The notes under the pieces were generated by a model. The model had not been told where the DNA came from and did no database searches. It saw only the letters and a list, made by a program, of their open reading frames with translations. A stretch of 64,000 nt of DNA from Kappaphycus alvarezii (Eukaryota > Rhodophyta > Florideophyceae > Gigartinales > Solieriaceae). A program made the position numbers and the translations under genes. Shown here piece after piece: positions 34,339-46,979 of this stretch (within the stretch, counting starts at the first letter, position 1; each line of letters begins with the position of its first letter). The stretch is from the NCBI GenBank assembly GCA_002205965.3, contig NADL03000008.1, positions 496,001 through 560,000 of the forward strand. Direction: 5' to 3'.

Positions 34339-34717
34339 TGATCAGGACGCGCGCGAGGAAGAGGTAGTTTGTTTATGGTGGTGAGCTGAAGGTAAGTATG
34401 GTGCTGCTTGCAGACGGATTCATTCTCATTTCAGGTGGCCGTGGGCGCAGGAGTAACATTACCCGGATCAAATGAAACTCAAGTTTCAGGTGAGGAGATA
34501 AGGAACGCTCGTTTCTCAGGTATTGGTCAGTTCGTGACGAGAGGCCAAAAAGTAGCATGATTTGGAAAGTGAGGATTTTGGGGTAATTTACACAGGTGCG
34601 CCACCGGTGCGAAAACATGTCGGTATGCTGCATGGCGCATGCCTTATCACCATTCTGTTCTGACCTCCTCCCTAATCGCTCCCCATTTTGATCTTTACGT
34701 TGACCACGGCCACTTCT

Positions 34718-34800
34718 CAGTCCCCAGTACATACTGAATGCATTAAACTTCTTCCTCTCCACCTTCATTTCGTTCTCAATCACAAAGTACTGTGCCTTTT
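34718..34800 (+). repeat. Second copy of the 32345-32425 segment
   Basis: CAGTCCCCAGTACATACTGAATGCATT followed by AAACTTCTTC matches the segment downstream of the CRTISO-like gene at roughly 85 percent over about 35 bases, with weaker similarity after that. Confidence 0.7.
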
Positions 34801-35122
34801 GCCCCTTTTCCATTAGCAATCGACTATTCCGAGGAGCTTCTTCAAGATTGTGCCGATGGTGTAGGGCTACTTGCGAAGCTGAAGGCAGGAACTGAACGAG
34901 AAGGCGATTCCCCAGTACGTTGCGTTAGCAACTAGATTTAGGTGAGCCAAAAGTTCTTCCGACTGTCGCGGAGGGAGCTGACGGTTTAGGAAGGAAGTTG
35001 GGGAGTCACTTGTACCGAATACATATGTGGAAGGATCGCTACAAGAGAGTAACATCATGAGAACTAACGGTAAGTGCACCATTTTCCAAAATGGGCACCA
35101 CTAAGGTCGAGAAAAAAAATGT

Positions 35123-35206
35123 TCAGGACTGTGCCTCCTCTTCTTCTACCCCGAACTCGTCGTCACTCCCCTCTTCTTCAATCTCGTAGACCAGTTCTGA
35201 GGCCAT
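35123..35206 (-). CDS. Short acidic frame, possible C terminus of an unseen gene
   Basis: ATG at 35206 gives 27 residues, MASELVYEIEEEGSDDEFG and then an Glu-rich end. Just upstream, in the same strand, the sequence continues as plausible coding (LADLVALHLVEIEAQDVVVG, then NSEEGDGMAGDCFEE) before an in-frame stop. It may be the acidic end of a real but frame-broken gene. No family is recognised. Confidence 0.25.
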   Translation of the reverse strand: MASELVYEIEEEGSDDEFGVEEEEAQS

Positions 35207-36710
35207 CTATTCCTCGAAGCAGTCCCCTGCCATACCATCCCCCTCTTCCGAATTCCCCACCACCACGTCCTGTGCTTCGATTTCTACCAGGTGAAGAGCA
35301 ACGAGATCCGCCAGGCGCTTACTGTTTTGGAGACTTAGGTAGTCCTCTACGACAGTTCTTGGGAATTTAGATGTACAGAGATATGAATGACACTGTTCAA
35401 CCGTAGCCAGAAATTTTCTAGGACATCTTTACTGCCCGTGCGTAATAGGACACAGAACCCAAAAGTTGATATCATGTGCTTACTATTGGGGCTCTGAGAT
35501 AAGAACGAAAAAATCACTCTCCTCACAGGCGGCTGATGTGGATTATTTTGATTTATACCTCTTATGGGCGCACGACGCTGCAGTACATTTTGTACAAAGT
35601 CGAGCTCAGATATGGCGTACTGCATGCGGCGTGCCATGTGCAATTAACTTCCTAATTTTGCAGTAATTGTTATGCAGGCGCTCAGCACAGTGGAATGTCG
35701 CAATTCAATTTTTATGGTGGCTCTGTTTTATTCAGGTTGTTGTACAGATGCGCCACGTGGAGGCGGAATGTAAGCACCACGAGAATAAGTGTGTGTTCGG
35801 CAGTCACATGTGCGTGGGTATGGATTAGTCCGAGCTGGCACAATGGTGCAGATTGTTTATCGAAGTATACAATGTGCATCTGAAGTGGTGGAAGGAAGGA
35901 CCTACACTGATGTTTTGCATGGTCACAGCACGAAGGGAAGCACGTACTGTGAATATTTGGATACAGGTGTAAGGAAACCAGCCGGCTGAATTGCGAGCTG
36001 CGAATTATTTCGAGCTTGCTCGACTGGTACAATAACACCTCGAACCAGATAAATAGCCTGTTGCCGCAGCCACAGCGACAGAAAAGAAAAGAAGAGGAAG
36101 GATGAAAAAGTAATGCGACCTTTCTCCGCTCAAAAATTACTTCCACGCTGAATCGCTGGGTAGACCTCATTTTGGACGCTGAAGCCAAGGTGGTTTTTTC
36201 GCTAGCATAAATAAACCCACGACCACACCTCTTCTGAAATGCATGACATGAAACGCGACTCATGACTTCCCTGTACCCCTTCACGCCCAATTAAACCAAG
36301 TAGAATGGCGTCCTTCAGATATTTTCATTCAATCAAGACTACATTCAGTACATGGACCATCATGGTCGGGCGGTAATTGAAAACGACCGGTCTGTTACTT
36401 ATTGCATCACCATGGCTTAAGATGTTCGACACATGGCTCGTAGAAAGACAGGCACATTTACTGAGCTCCCAAAGTGCCAAGCCATAAAGTTCATCCTTGC
36501 AAAGGGCATGTAGGCTTTATTCTCAATCTGAACGAATCACGGAAAATAGTCATCAATTCATGAACCCTTCTTATTACGTAAATCCATTCCCCATGTTGTG
36601 GCTCTCACTTCCCGTTGGGATAAGAACTCGGCCAAAGTCCTACCACCATGCGATATGACCACTGCTGAAAAAATGAAGCACTTGGACTCAGTTGTACATG
36701 GTTAAAGGAG

Positions 36711-37223
36711 TTGGAAAATGAGTTCCAGCCTCTTGTGCATTGTGAGTATGTCAGACGCACTCATTCAGCTGACGTCAGCAAACCACACCTATTTTTCGTA
36801 GAGGGAACTGCGTTTGCTCGAAGTCCTCTATGGCGTATAAAGAAGACACAAATTTGGATTCCAAGCTTGGTACCTGGGAGTTTTGGAGCTTATCGGTTAG
36901 AAGGTGTGCAAAGACTTTCTGACGAGAACCAAGCTGTGCTTCCGTGCTATCATGCACAGGCTAATGTGAATTTCACCCTATTTCCACTCGCAGTAAACAA
37001 ACCCAAACATTCCCCCTGTACGAAACTGAAGCAAGTTTTAATGATGCCATGCGACATACAACTCAACTTTCTTGGAGTTCGTGGAGGATACGAAAACTTG
37101 GCATATTCGCAAGCATTGAATAGCTTGGACCTCAAGACAACCCCTTCGTTCTGGTTCTTTATCTCCTTTATTGCGATTCCGGTTATCCTTGGTGCATTAG
37201 GTTTACTCCGAATTATAGATTGA
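36711..37223 (+). CDS. Unassigned protein with a C-terminal membrane helix
   Basis: A 170-codon frame with no family match that I can name. It is evenly composed, with a soluble part of about 145 residues and one strong C-terminal hydrophobic helix, SFWFFISFIAIPVILGALG, followed by LLRIID and a stop. Upstream plus-strand sequence (36300-36700) also contains plausible coding pieces (LILNLNESRKIVIN, VNPFPMLWLSLPVG) in shifting frames, so the open frame may be the end of a longer, decayed gene. A second protein with the same build seems to lie at 38518-38850. It stands at the left edge of the AT-rich repeat region and could be transposon-borne. Confidence 0.35.
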   Translation: MENEFQPLVHCEYVRRTHSADVSKPHLFFVEGTAFARSPLWRIKKTQIWIPSLVPGSFGAYRLEGVQRLSDENQAVLPCYHAQANVNFTLFPLAVNKPKHSPCTKLKQVLMMPCDIQLNFLGVRGGYENLAYSQALNSLDLKTTPSFWFFISFIAIPVILGALGLLRIID

Positions 37224-40200
37224 GTGGAAATACTACTCATCATAGGAAATTCCTTTCGAGGCACTTTGAAACTTTAGGAAGGGAAGATGTCATCGTTATT
37301 GATTTGCACGATCGCAGTGCGATTTTTCACATGGATTTCATTGGAGGACCACGTGTCATATTTTTCCCTCTCCACTGTCAATGTCATCCTCGAGTACTCT
37401 TAAATGCCGTTTGACACTCATTATCCAAGGTAATGCAGACGCCTGTCCATGATGGAGAGCCTTTTAGGACACCTGCAATCTATGTTGCTGTTTGAAGTGT
37501 TCCTGCGCAAAACTGGGACCTATAAAACACCACTTGCTCTATTAACTTGAAGATTGCAGCGCAAAGTGAGAGTTACGGCCTATAAAGCCTTCATTATCAG
37601 AGTCTACATAGAGAGAATCTTTCGCAACTGTAGACTCGAAGAGAACTGCATCTTGCTTATGCCTTATGGGGAATTTTGACAGGAGCGAGCGAGCGCCTAC
37701 GGTAAGAATCTTTTGCTTTAAATTAGATTATATTAAGATTTTACCGAACGTTTAGCGCTACAGATACCCATCAGAGACTAGAAATAGAACATTATTTAGC
37801 AAAAATCTATTCTCGCACTTGTGTGGGAGACGCTTCTGTTCCTTAGATGAAACGGGGGATTCACCCATTATTGTTGAAAGCATTGCATTGCAACTGCATC
37901 AGAGAGGGAACCTTCAGTCGAAAAACTACCACATTTCCTTGATAGAGAGTAATTGTGAACATACCTGGCCAAAAGACCTGCTCCATACTCGACTCAACCT
38001 TCTTGCCTGTAATTTCCGGGGGTAGAGAAGGGCCATAAGAATTAAAAAACTTCTTAGGAGCGTTAAATTCTGAAGCCCGGAGGAAAAGATCGGATAGAAC
38101 CCCGGGAAATGGAAAAAATCTTTACCCAGTACTGAATTTACTGTTAGGTCTCCGTGATTTGTATGTGCATATGTTGGAGCAAGAGCGCAAAAAAATTTGA
38201 TTAAGAATCTTAAAGCATGAGTTTTACTGTACAGCGTCTCCTCTGCTCTTTCAGAAGAGTTTTTGGCAGCATAGTTTACAATTTTAGCCACAAAAAGTTA
38301 AGTGGAACGATATTTCTTCACGTAATTATCCCTGTTTATGACTGCCTCTTTCCATTCTATTATTTCGAACATATAGACGCTTAAATTACCCTTTTACAAT
38401 GAACTTGAATTTTTGGTAAACTACTTGACCCCTTAGGACTTTTATGACATTTAATTATATTGCAAAAAGGTAATCAGAATATTAACCTAGTTCGAAAGCT
38501 TTTCTACCTCTTTAGCGTTGAGAGCATGGAGGTTTGGCTTTTATTCTCTATCAGTTAGTTACGGAAATGATACTTTTGCCTCTCTCGATGGAAGTAAAAT
38601 AGACTATTATCAGGTCTACATTGAGCTAAACCAGCAGAATGTGCGCAAAATATCCTTAAAATTCTTCAAGACAGTTACGGCTCGTATTGAAAATCAATAC
38701 ACCACTAGATCGCAAGGAGACATCGTCTGATGCTGATGAAGAATGACCAATCACTTTATACCATTTTACGCTATTTTTAACTGGCGCAATAGTAATACTT
38801 GGACTATACATAGGTGATATCCTTGGTGCTGTACATAAATTTTTTTAGCATGACACGTAAATCAGCAAACATGTTGAGTTTTAGCCTACAAAATAGAAAG
38901 ATTTTGACTTACTTCGCAAATCAGTTTCTCAAAAAGGGCGACTAAATTTAGATGGGCAAAAATTAATGTATAAAAAATATATTTTTGAGAATGCTAGTTT
39001 CAATCTTTTTCCAATCTTTTTCCAAGTTCCCGTGTCTTTATTTCTCATTTTGGCATTACGTACCCAAATTTGTTTTTGTACTCAACCAAAACAGTTCTGG
39101 TCACAGAGGAGATTTTTGTACTGACCATATTCATATTGTCACCAAATAATTAGGAATCTGCAAGTAAGGTAAAGTCTCCCTTATTTATCCTTTGTTAGAA
39201 TAGAGCTACTTAATCTGAAGTTAGGTAAAGGCGCTTCATTTGGAGGAAAATCTTAAATAATATATCAGATTTGTTATATAACTCTTCTCTGTGCAATGAT
39301 AACAATTACCACATCTCGAATTTCACGATCCCAATATCGAAGAGGATTGTAAAATATATACAGTAAGTAGAACTTTATGATTTCACTAAGGCACATAGTT
39401 ACGCATTCATGAAATCACAAGATCTTACTGAAATATACTGACGACTAATACCAATCAAAGTTTTTACCGATTTGAAGCAATTGTTCGATTCCAACACATA
39501 GTCCTCATGCATATCTGGGCAGCAATTACTGATTGATATCATGGCGAAACGATAAGCGTAATACCGCTACGATATAGCGCAGCTCGATCTTTTCGAATTG
39601 ATAAATGATATTGCGGATTTATTTCCTATTGAAAGTCACAGTAAGTCACTTTAATTTGCTATATCGCAAGGGTTTGGAAGCACTCCTGCGTTCCATTAAA
39701 TCATTTGAGGTAGAAATCAGTTCTGATTTAGACTTTTGTGGAGCTTGAATACATTGCAGCAACCAAAATTCATGACCGTAGCTACCTGAACTCTACTTTT
39801 ATACTGTAACCAATTTATCCAATTATGAGTTATAATTTATGTATTGTTTTATGTGCTATGCAGTGCAAATTACGAAAAAAATTATTAGATTGCCTCAATT
39901 TGCAAACTATCGTATAAATTACTGTCAAAAGGAATTAAAAATTGCATAAAACACAAAAATATACGAACTATTTTCTGAAAACAACACGTAAATCTCGTTC
40001 AAACCTTTGATTTGAACAAAAATATCATTTGATTTGTTGGCAATAATTTCCCATCTGTGTCGAGTAACCCTCGAACAGAAAATTTCCTACCTCGTTCCTT
40101 AACTTAATCCCCACAAAAATTCCGATTTTATCTGTTTCATTTCCCAACTCAACTTTGCCACCAAACTATTCATAAACTGCATCATGAATACCAAAAAGAT

Positions 40201-42800
40201 CGAATCCACCCAGCCGATTTTGAGCACCGCTATCAGAGCTACTTCATGTAATCCACCCAACCGTGCAGCTTCAGCTTCGCCCGTATCTTCTTTGATACGA
40301 ATCGTCACCCCTCATGTTCCCACCCTGGCTATGACAGGTAGCACCCATGCTTCAATTACAATCGACCTCCCCTGTTTCTACATTTCCTGTACCTCTTCCC
40401 CTGCAGAAATATAAAAGTTAACTAAGCCGTTGACCACAGAAAAACACTAAAGCTGGCGCATTGGTGAACAAAATAGATAAAAGCAGCGAAACGTATCGCC
40501 GGAGTCAAGCTCAACCGCAGAAAACATATGAGGGAAAAGAATAAATTTAATCAACTCGGCTGCAAAAACTAGAGCTCCTCACTTCTTAAATACGTGCGAG
40601 AAATGGATTCCCAGAGGTAAGTATTTGGATCGGAAGGGAATTATTTGTCGTCTGATCGCGAGCTTTTCCTAACTGATATTCCACAAGTCTTCTTCGAGTA
40701 CAAATAAAGAAGCATCAATCATTAAAGGAAATCTTCAAATCACTAGTTGAAATTTGGTGTGTAAGTTTGAAGTGCTGCTCATCTTTATCTGATTTTGTCG
40801 CAGATATATCATAGAAAGATCAACTATTGGAAAATATTAATTTTAAAATGGATTTATTCGGGGAGATCACGATGCAGGAGAGTTAGAGAAGGGATTATAT
40901 AGAAGAAAAACTTATTTTTGTAAGAGACGAGGTACCTAACCCAGTATTAGAGAGGTATTATGCTTCTGGGAGTACAGGAACAGGGATGCTGAAGAGAATG
41001 ATATTTATGGTGTATGATATGCTCTTGTTTGAGAAAATGAATTGCCTAACAGATGAAGAGCTATTTAATCGCTCTAAAGAATTCTTCTAGAAGTGTCTCA
41101 AGCTTGACGATCAAAGTTTGGAATTATACGTGGAGAAAGGGCAGAAGATAAGTAGGGTTCGAGAAAAAATAGTGAAAATAATGGGCGTCGCTAGTACGAA
41201 ACTCAGTTGGTCTCCTCATCGTAGGTTCATGAGAAGAAAAAATCGCATCCCAGGCTGGAAAGGTTCCCCTAATATGTACTTTACTCCTTAGGAGCCCGAA
41301 GGACGCCCGACGCGAGGAACATCCTCCATGGTTCTGGCTTCTTTCTGCAATTTCTCAGTAATAATTAAATCTCTACTCTAGCAACTCTAGATAGTTATAG
41401 GCACCCTAGAAATTCAGACCGTTGATATTGAAGTGCGCAATTGTTTTTCCTTCCTTCACTAAACATGTTTTTATTTTTAGTAATAAATAACTGGGATAAA
41501 TGAATTAACCTAGAGCGTATCTTACCTTAAAACTTCCATTCTAATCATTACTTACCACTGCTGTTCTATTTCCTTGTAGTTCTATCAACAAAAGTTTACA
41601 CTTACAGCCCTTATTGTAGTAAACGGAGTCTTCTCAATTATGAATTTACCTATCGAAATGCAAGTTAAAGGTAAGGACTTAAGATATACGCCGAGCCTCA
41701 ACAAGTTCAGAATTGCCTACCCTCTACCAATATGCACCTTTCGAGCGCATCTTTACATTTGGAAGCTGGAAATGCGTCCAATCATGACCCTTCCCCTCAG
41801 AAAGACCTAGTTCTATGTTAATAAGTCGTTCTGGTGTGTAAAATGCCCGGTAAATCAAGTAATTCATTCTTTAACCCCTGAACAGTATGTATATTGCAAG
41901 ACACGATGACTTTCGGCACTGTTCGTTTGTATATCTGTTCAATCTGTAATTTCCGCACAGCTGATGAGTGGTAATCCGTCATTCTCCTGTTCATGAGTGT
42001 GAATACTGATTATAAGTTTCATTATCTGTGATCTTAACTCTATGCGAAAATTGATTTTACGGTTTAATCCATTCAACTGTCTCCCTAAATATCACACTTT
42101 AAGCAGGACAAAGTATTTCAAACTCCTCTTCGGTATCCGCTTGGAGAAATTTTGCTTATAATATTCGAAGAAGGATAAAGAATGATGTGACGTCGTCATA
42201 GAAGCACTAGTTGTGTTTAGTTAATAAGGTACCAAGGCAGAATGCTCTTAGAGGTAATATCTCTGAGAGCATTGCGGTCTACGAGAATAGAAGATTTTTT
42301 TCGGTCCAGATACTTGTGAGCTCTAGCCAAGTTCTGTAAAATCGTTGATTGCAACCGTGGTAACCTTTTATGCATTCAAGTGTAAGGTGTATATTAGCAC
42401 GGTTTACAGTAATATTTTTCTTTTTGGTTGCTTCCGATCTGATATAAACAATAGGCCATGTTTACTAACACGCCATCCACGAGTTAAGTAGATCAAAAGT
42501 GTAGGAAAAATGGAAAAACTGAAATCCGCTGTTAGTTCATTTGGTCTCGCAATTACAATATTGCAAAGCTGAGACTGCGTAGATTCGATCGGTAGAGACA
42601 GTTTGTCTCTATCTTGTCGAGAAGTGGAGCAACACACCTCGGAGGACCTTCAGTTGACATAAATTTCTTATCATAGTAATGTTGGTGCAAGAGGTCTTTT
42701 AAGCATATTTTTAAAAATTAAAATTCGAAGCAGGGTTTCAACTTTATGTGCTCCACAGAATGACTCAGCCAATCTAGCAGTATAACCGAAACCTGCTAGG
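37224..42800. other. AT-rich stretch, no recognisable gene
   Basis: About 5.6 kb of AT-rich sequence. Frames are short. Exceptions worth naming are a decayed membrane-protein frame at 38518-38850, a less AT-rich patch at 40110-40420 with overlapping 69- and 76-codon frames on opposite strands but no motif, and a plus-strand run of near-coding sequence at 40900-41290 (VPNPVLERYYASGSTGTGML, then KIVKIMGVASTKLSW) that I cannot assign. An imperfect hairpin, AATGCTCTTAGAGG with TCTCTGAGAGCATT, lies at about 42240-42274. Confidence 0.6.
38518..38850 (+). pseudogene. Decayed single-pass membrane protein frame
   Basis: An initial 70-codon frame (MRAWRFGFYSLSVSYGNDTF onward) ends, and after a frame change the strand continues with ITLYHFTLFLTGAIVILGL and YIGDILGAVHKFF before a stop near 38850. 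That is one hydrophobic helix close to the C terminus, the same build as the frame at 36711-37223. No sequence match between the two is evident. Confidence 0.3.
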
Positions 42801-42819
42801 CTTTTCTCAAAACTTTCTT

Positions 42820-45800
42820 TGTGCTGCACATTCCCAAACCCCGCTGCAGTCAACGAATCCTCGTAAGGTCAGCGCTCGTATCCCAATCCCCCTGCTTCAT
42901 CTATCTACAAAGTTTTGAAGATATGAATACTTTCAAATGCAAAGCCGGTCGCTGCATGTACTTTGCGAGCTTGTGTAAGCTGTGCGTATGTTCTTGTGAT
43001 GTTGTTCTTCCTAACGTGGCGTTATCAAGAAAAAGGGGTCAACATAGCAGCCCTATTGCCGGCAATACTGGGCTTCGTTTGCGTCCAGCTGCCAGGAAGT
43101 CTCGCCTGAACTTACAAGCTGCTTATGCTGATTATAACAGTCTTCAAACCCTAGGCCCACCTAGAATCGAAACTGTTGAAGATATATGGCAGGCTTTTTG
43201 GGACCGTGGTACCAAAAAGAACATGCCTAATGTGTAAGGTAGAAAATCCAACCCGTCTTTGATTGAGACAGGCGGTAAGGGATGGATCACAATGTTTCGT
43301 ACACTTTTTTATCTACTGTTACTATTGCCGATATACTGGATCCCGCTGGATCCCAAGATCTGCTAAATAGTGTTGCTAGGTCGATTTTAGATACTTTATC
43401 GAACATGAATGACACCAGGGAGGGAGAGAGAATCATCCGAGCGCTCATCGATATTTCGCGAAAGACACCAAAAGCACTAGACCTGTTCTGGTCAAGGGAC
43501 TCTCCAGAAAGAGGATATCGGAGCCTCGAATGGAACAGCATACCGATGATGAAAAATCATTTCATCTTGGCGGTCGGACAGTAGATAAGGCTTATAGTTA
43601 CTTTTATCTAATGGTTGCAGGTCAAAGCTGGAAAAGGCTACAGTATGCAGAGCACTGTATGATGAAGCATCGGTCGATGCCGCTATAAAGTTCATTCTAC
43701 TTCCTTCTAGTATTGTAACTTTATCCTGGATCTTCGAAGTTGTGAAGCTATCAACCAAAGAAGCTATTCTACTACCAGCACTTAGCCGTGGTAAGGTTCG
43801 AAGTGACATGCATGACGAGTACATCAACTTCTGTGCTGACGAAGAAGTTAATAAAATATCTCGCAGCTCGTTCTACAAAATTTTATCAGCGATTACATGC
43901 GATGGTGGAAGACTTATAACGCAGTTGATTATGTTACAGGCGTCTTCATAAGCGACAAGTGTTGATGTTGCAGAGGGATTGTGGATTGTTTCTGCTCAGG
44001 CACCGAAAGCACAAAAAAGAATTACGGACCTTCTGGGCATATTGCGCCAACTTTCTAAGGCATCAATACGATATCCACGCGAGAATTGATATGATGCCCT
44101 TGATACTCATAGCATCCCATATGGACTACAGAACACGGACTTTACCGGCTGTCTTCGAAGGGAAACCTGTAAAGCATGCAGCTTTGGAGGGTTCTTCTTC
44201 GATGAGCTCTGCACAATAATTCGGGGTCGGGTAAAAAAATCCCCAGAGTAATTGAAGATGCACCGAGCGTTACATGATATATAAAAAGTAAGATGGAACT
44301 GTACAGGGGACATCGAGTCCGTGCAGTAAACTAAAAGCAAGAGAATTCAGAGCATTCACGTGGCTCTACAGCAGGAATGCAAAAAAAGATGCACCTACAA
44401 CTCATGCCGTCGTCGTAATGGATTGGAAAATGAAGTGTGAATCAATGTCAGCCCGAAAAACGACCCAACAGCATTTTGGGGAGAGAGGCATAGGTTGGCA
44501 TGGATTCCTGGCCAGTTTCTATATAATGGAAGGATCTGAAGCTATCAGATATACCGTTTATTGTGACCAAATAGTGGATGGAACTAACAAGCAAGACAAC
44601 TTGGCCGTTTTGTCAATGATTGATGCCTTTCTTCGCCAGCTAAATCATGAACTCCCATTTATTCCCCAGTAAATGAATTGTTGCTACTGCTTCCGTTGAT
44701 AAGTTCTACCTCTACTATTACAACTAGACGCTTTGTTCACACCGAGAGCCAGGATGGAAATGGTCTCATAGATGTCCCATTTCGCCCGAGCGACGTCACA
44801 TCTTGAGAAGTTTATGACAACTTCACAACAGAAAATTACGGAAGGTAGCCACTCTAAAAGTGTTGGCTGCTGCGCTGGCCTGGGGAGTTGGATTTCAGAA
44901 CTCTTTCTTTCAGCTTGTTTTTCTGGAACGGGGGAGGTTGGAACTGTTGCGCAAACGGCTTGGAAAAATAGTTGGGGAATGTAAGCTCTATTTTTTCTCG
45001 ATGTAACGATTGTTTCTTCGAGGCGCCAGACAGAGTGTGCACGATTGATGAAATTTTACAGAATGCCCTCGAGTTACAAGATAAAAGAAAAGTTGAGTAA
45101 AAAATACGGGCGTATGCGTACTCCGGAATTGGTGATGGTTCAATTCAATTTTTCATTTACTGACAAATCGTTCAGACCTTCGGAAACAGTTTTGAATACA
45201 GAAATGGAAATAAAGGGGGTTACAGTAACAGCATTTGACTTGCAGCAACCTGTAGAGGACGCTACCGGCACTGGTCAAGGCCAAGAAAATGATGGAGAGC
45301 ATGACTATGTCATAGAGAATGACGCAGAGTTTGATGCAGCAGATTACGATAGAGCAGGAATCAGAGGAGAAGACGCTTTTGATGATGAGAAATGTATAGA
45401 AATTATTCTGTGTAATGGGCCTGATACTGTTCATGACGCTGAAAAGTATCACTCGGAAGCCAAAACTTGCGATTATGGAGGACATGGGCCTCCACAAGAT
45501 ACTATGTTTTCTGGCATGCTGACTGAAGTTCATATCACTAAGATCTCACGACTCAGAAGCGTAGTTGGCCCTCGAACTAAAGGCCAGTAAAGACGTACCG
45601 GGCGGATACTGCACAACAACCGAAACCCAAGCGCAAAGATTTGGTTGCCTATGCTGTCCGTCAATCTAAGCATGTTATATCCAAGAATATAGTCTCTGTA
45701 AGAGACAGTCGTCATGTTATGCCATAATACAGTTTCTGCAAAAGGCGCACTGTACCTGACGATGAACTAATAAAAGTGGGATGACCAAGGAGACCTCTCC

Positions 45801-46290
45801 GTGTTCAATAGTATGCTACCAGTTATATAGCAAATATAGATATGAAATTGAGCAATTGTTCAGGCAGGGTATAGAGTTCTCTACTAGTAAGCTGGAATCT
45901 GCAGCAATGTTGAAAAAAATGGAGGAAGTATAATCCGGGAAGGTACAGCCTACCAGGTGAAAACGAGATACGGCAAGATATTACAAGGCTTTTTTACTTC
46001 CCAGAAGAAGGGAAACGGGGAGCCTGTCTTGGATGAGGACCTATTATTGCTACTAGGTCACATGAGGTAGATCCTCATTTCCAAGTACAATTATCTGAGT
46101 ATTTGAAAGTCTCCTTGCCGGAAATCCTGTCATGAAGCCCTTAGAAGCCGTCCGTATGTTACACCGTTCTATTGAGGAATCTGGTTTGGCTATGTAAGAT
46201 CCACTACCTCCGGAGCAAACATTGAGAGCTAATTTTAGTACCATGAAATCTCAGCTCAAGAAGAAGGAGAAGTCAAATTTAATGTGAGTG
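42820..46290 (+). mobile_element. DDE-type DNA transposon relic, family not named
   Basis: Plus-strand coding sequence runs for about 3.4 kb through many broken frames. The core at 44418-44985 reads MDWKMKCESMSARKTTQQHF, GERGIGWHGFLASFY, KQDNLAVLSMIDAFLRQLN, then RFVHTESQDGNGLID (about 44730-44775) and HFARATSHLEKFMTTSQQ. I recognise this pattern (DWK near the start, a QDxxAVLS helix, FxHTExQDGxxxxDxHFA) from large uncharacterised transposase-like proteins scattered in algae, oomycetes and animals. The layout fits a DDE catalytic domain with an insertion. The N-terminal part has a Cys-rich stretch (42910-43010); the C-terminal part has an acidic region (45230-45420) and a basic end (TMKSQLKKKEKSNLM, about 46235-46280). 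At least eight frame changes or stops show that it is dead. Terminal inverted repeats were not found by eye. Confidence 0.6.
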
Positions 46291-46979
46291 TCATAAAATC
46301 GTTAACTTTCAATATTTGCACTAGGTTTATGACTTCCTTGGTGACCAAAATTCGTGCTCATGTACCTTCTTCTCTTTGTTGCCAATAATCAATCGGTTTA
46401 CATCGATGAATAGGGCATGTCGTCAGGTTTCCAGAGACGTAAGATACATGGTGTGATATTGTCCAGCGAATTTCAGTTCTTTGGAGGTCTCCTAAAATTA
46501 AATTGATTTTGACCCACTTAACTCGTTGTTGGTCTGTTAAATTTAATAGCTGGAACGGATAGAAGCAGGTCGCATGAAGAAGGTTAGGCTACTACTAGAT
46601 ACTGCAAAATTGTAAATAATACTCACATTTCCAATGAATTTCGTATTACGTAAAGGTTTTTCGATCGTGTTTTGTAAGTTTTGCACTGGTGGTAAAAAAG
46701 ACCAAAAATTTAGAGAATATTTTTAAGGTGAAAAACCTGTGGCAAATAGCTACGTCATTGCCTGCCCTTTCTCGCTTTTTTATGCGATGATTTCATTATA
46801 TTAATCTTTTTCATACTACCTTAATTCTTTTGAGGTATAGGCTCTAACTTATCCCACTATGGACAAAACTATAAGCATCTTTACCTCACACTGAGCTTGA
46901 CACAAAACAATAGGCAATTGAAACACCATTTCCTTACATAAAAGGCCGTTTTCAAAAAGTAATTTATCAATAAAAATGT

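Larger units (their letters stand above)
34339..36710. other. Spacer with small unassigned frames
   Basis: No recognisable gene in 2.4 kb. Two hints exist: a 148-codon minus frame (34819-34373) that includes the segment repeated at 32345, and a short acidic minus frame (35206-35123). A 192-codon minus frame at 36290-35712 is Cys/His/Phe-rich without domains and looks like chance. No RNA gene was seen. Confidence 0.5.

Noticed and set aside
35712-36290. 192-codon minus-strand frame
   Set aside because: Composition is erratic (Phe, His, Cys clusters), no domain, and near-coding pieces also occur on the other strand.
40099-40420. Overlapping 69- and 76-codon frames as a retroelement gag or protease
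   Set aside because: No zinc knuckle, protease triad or repeat ends could be found.
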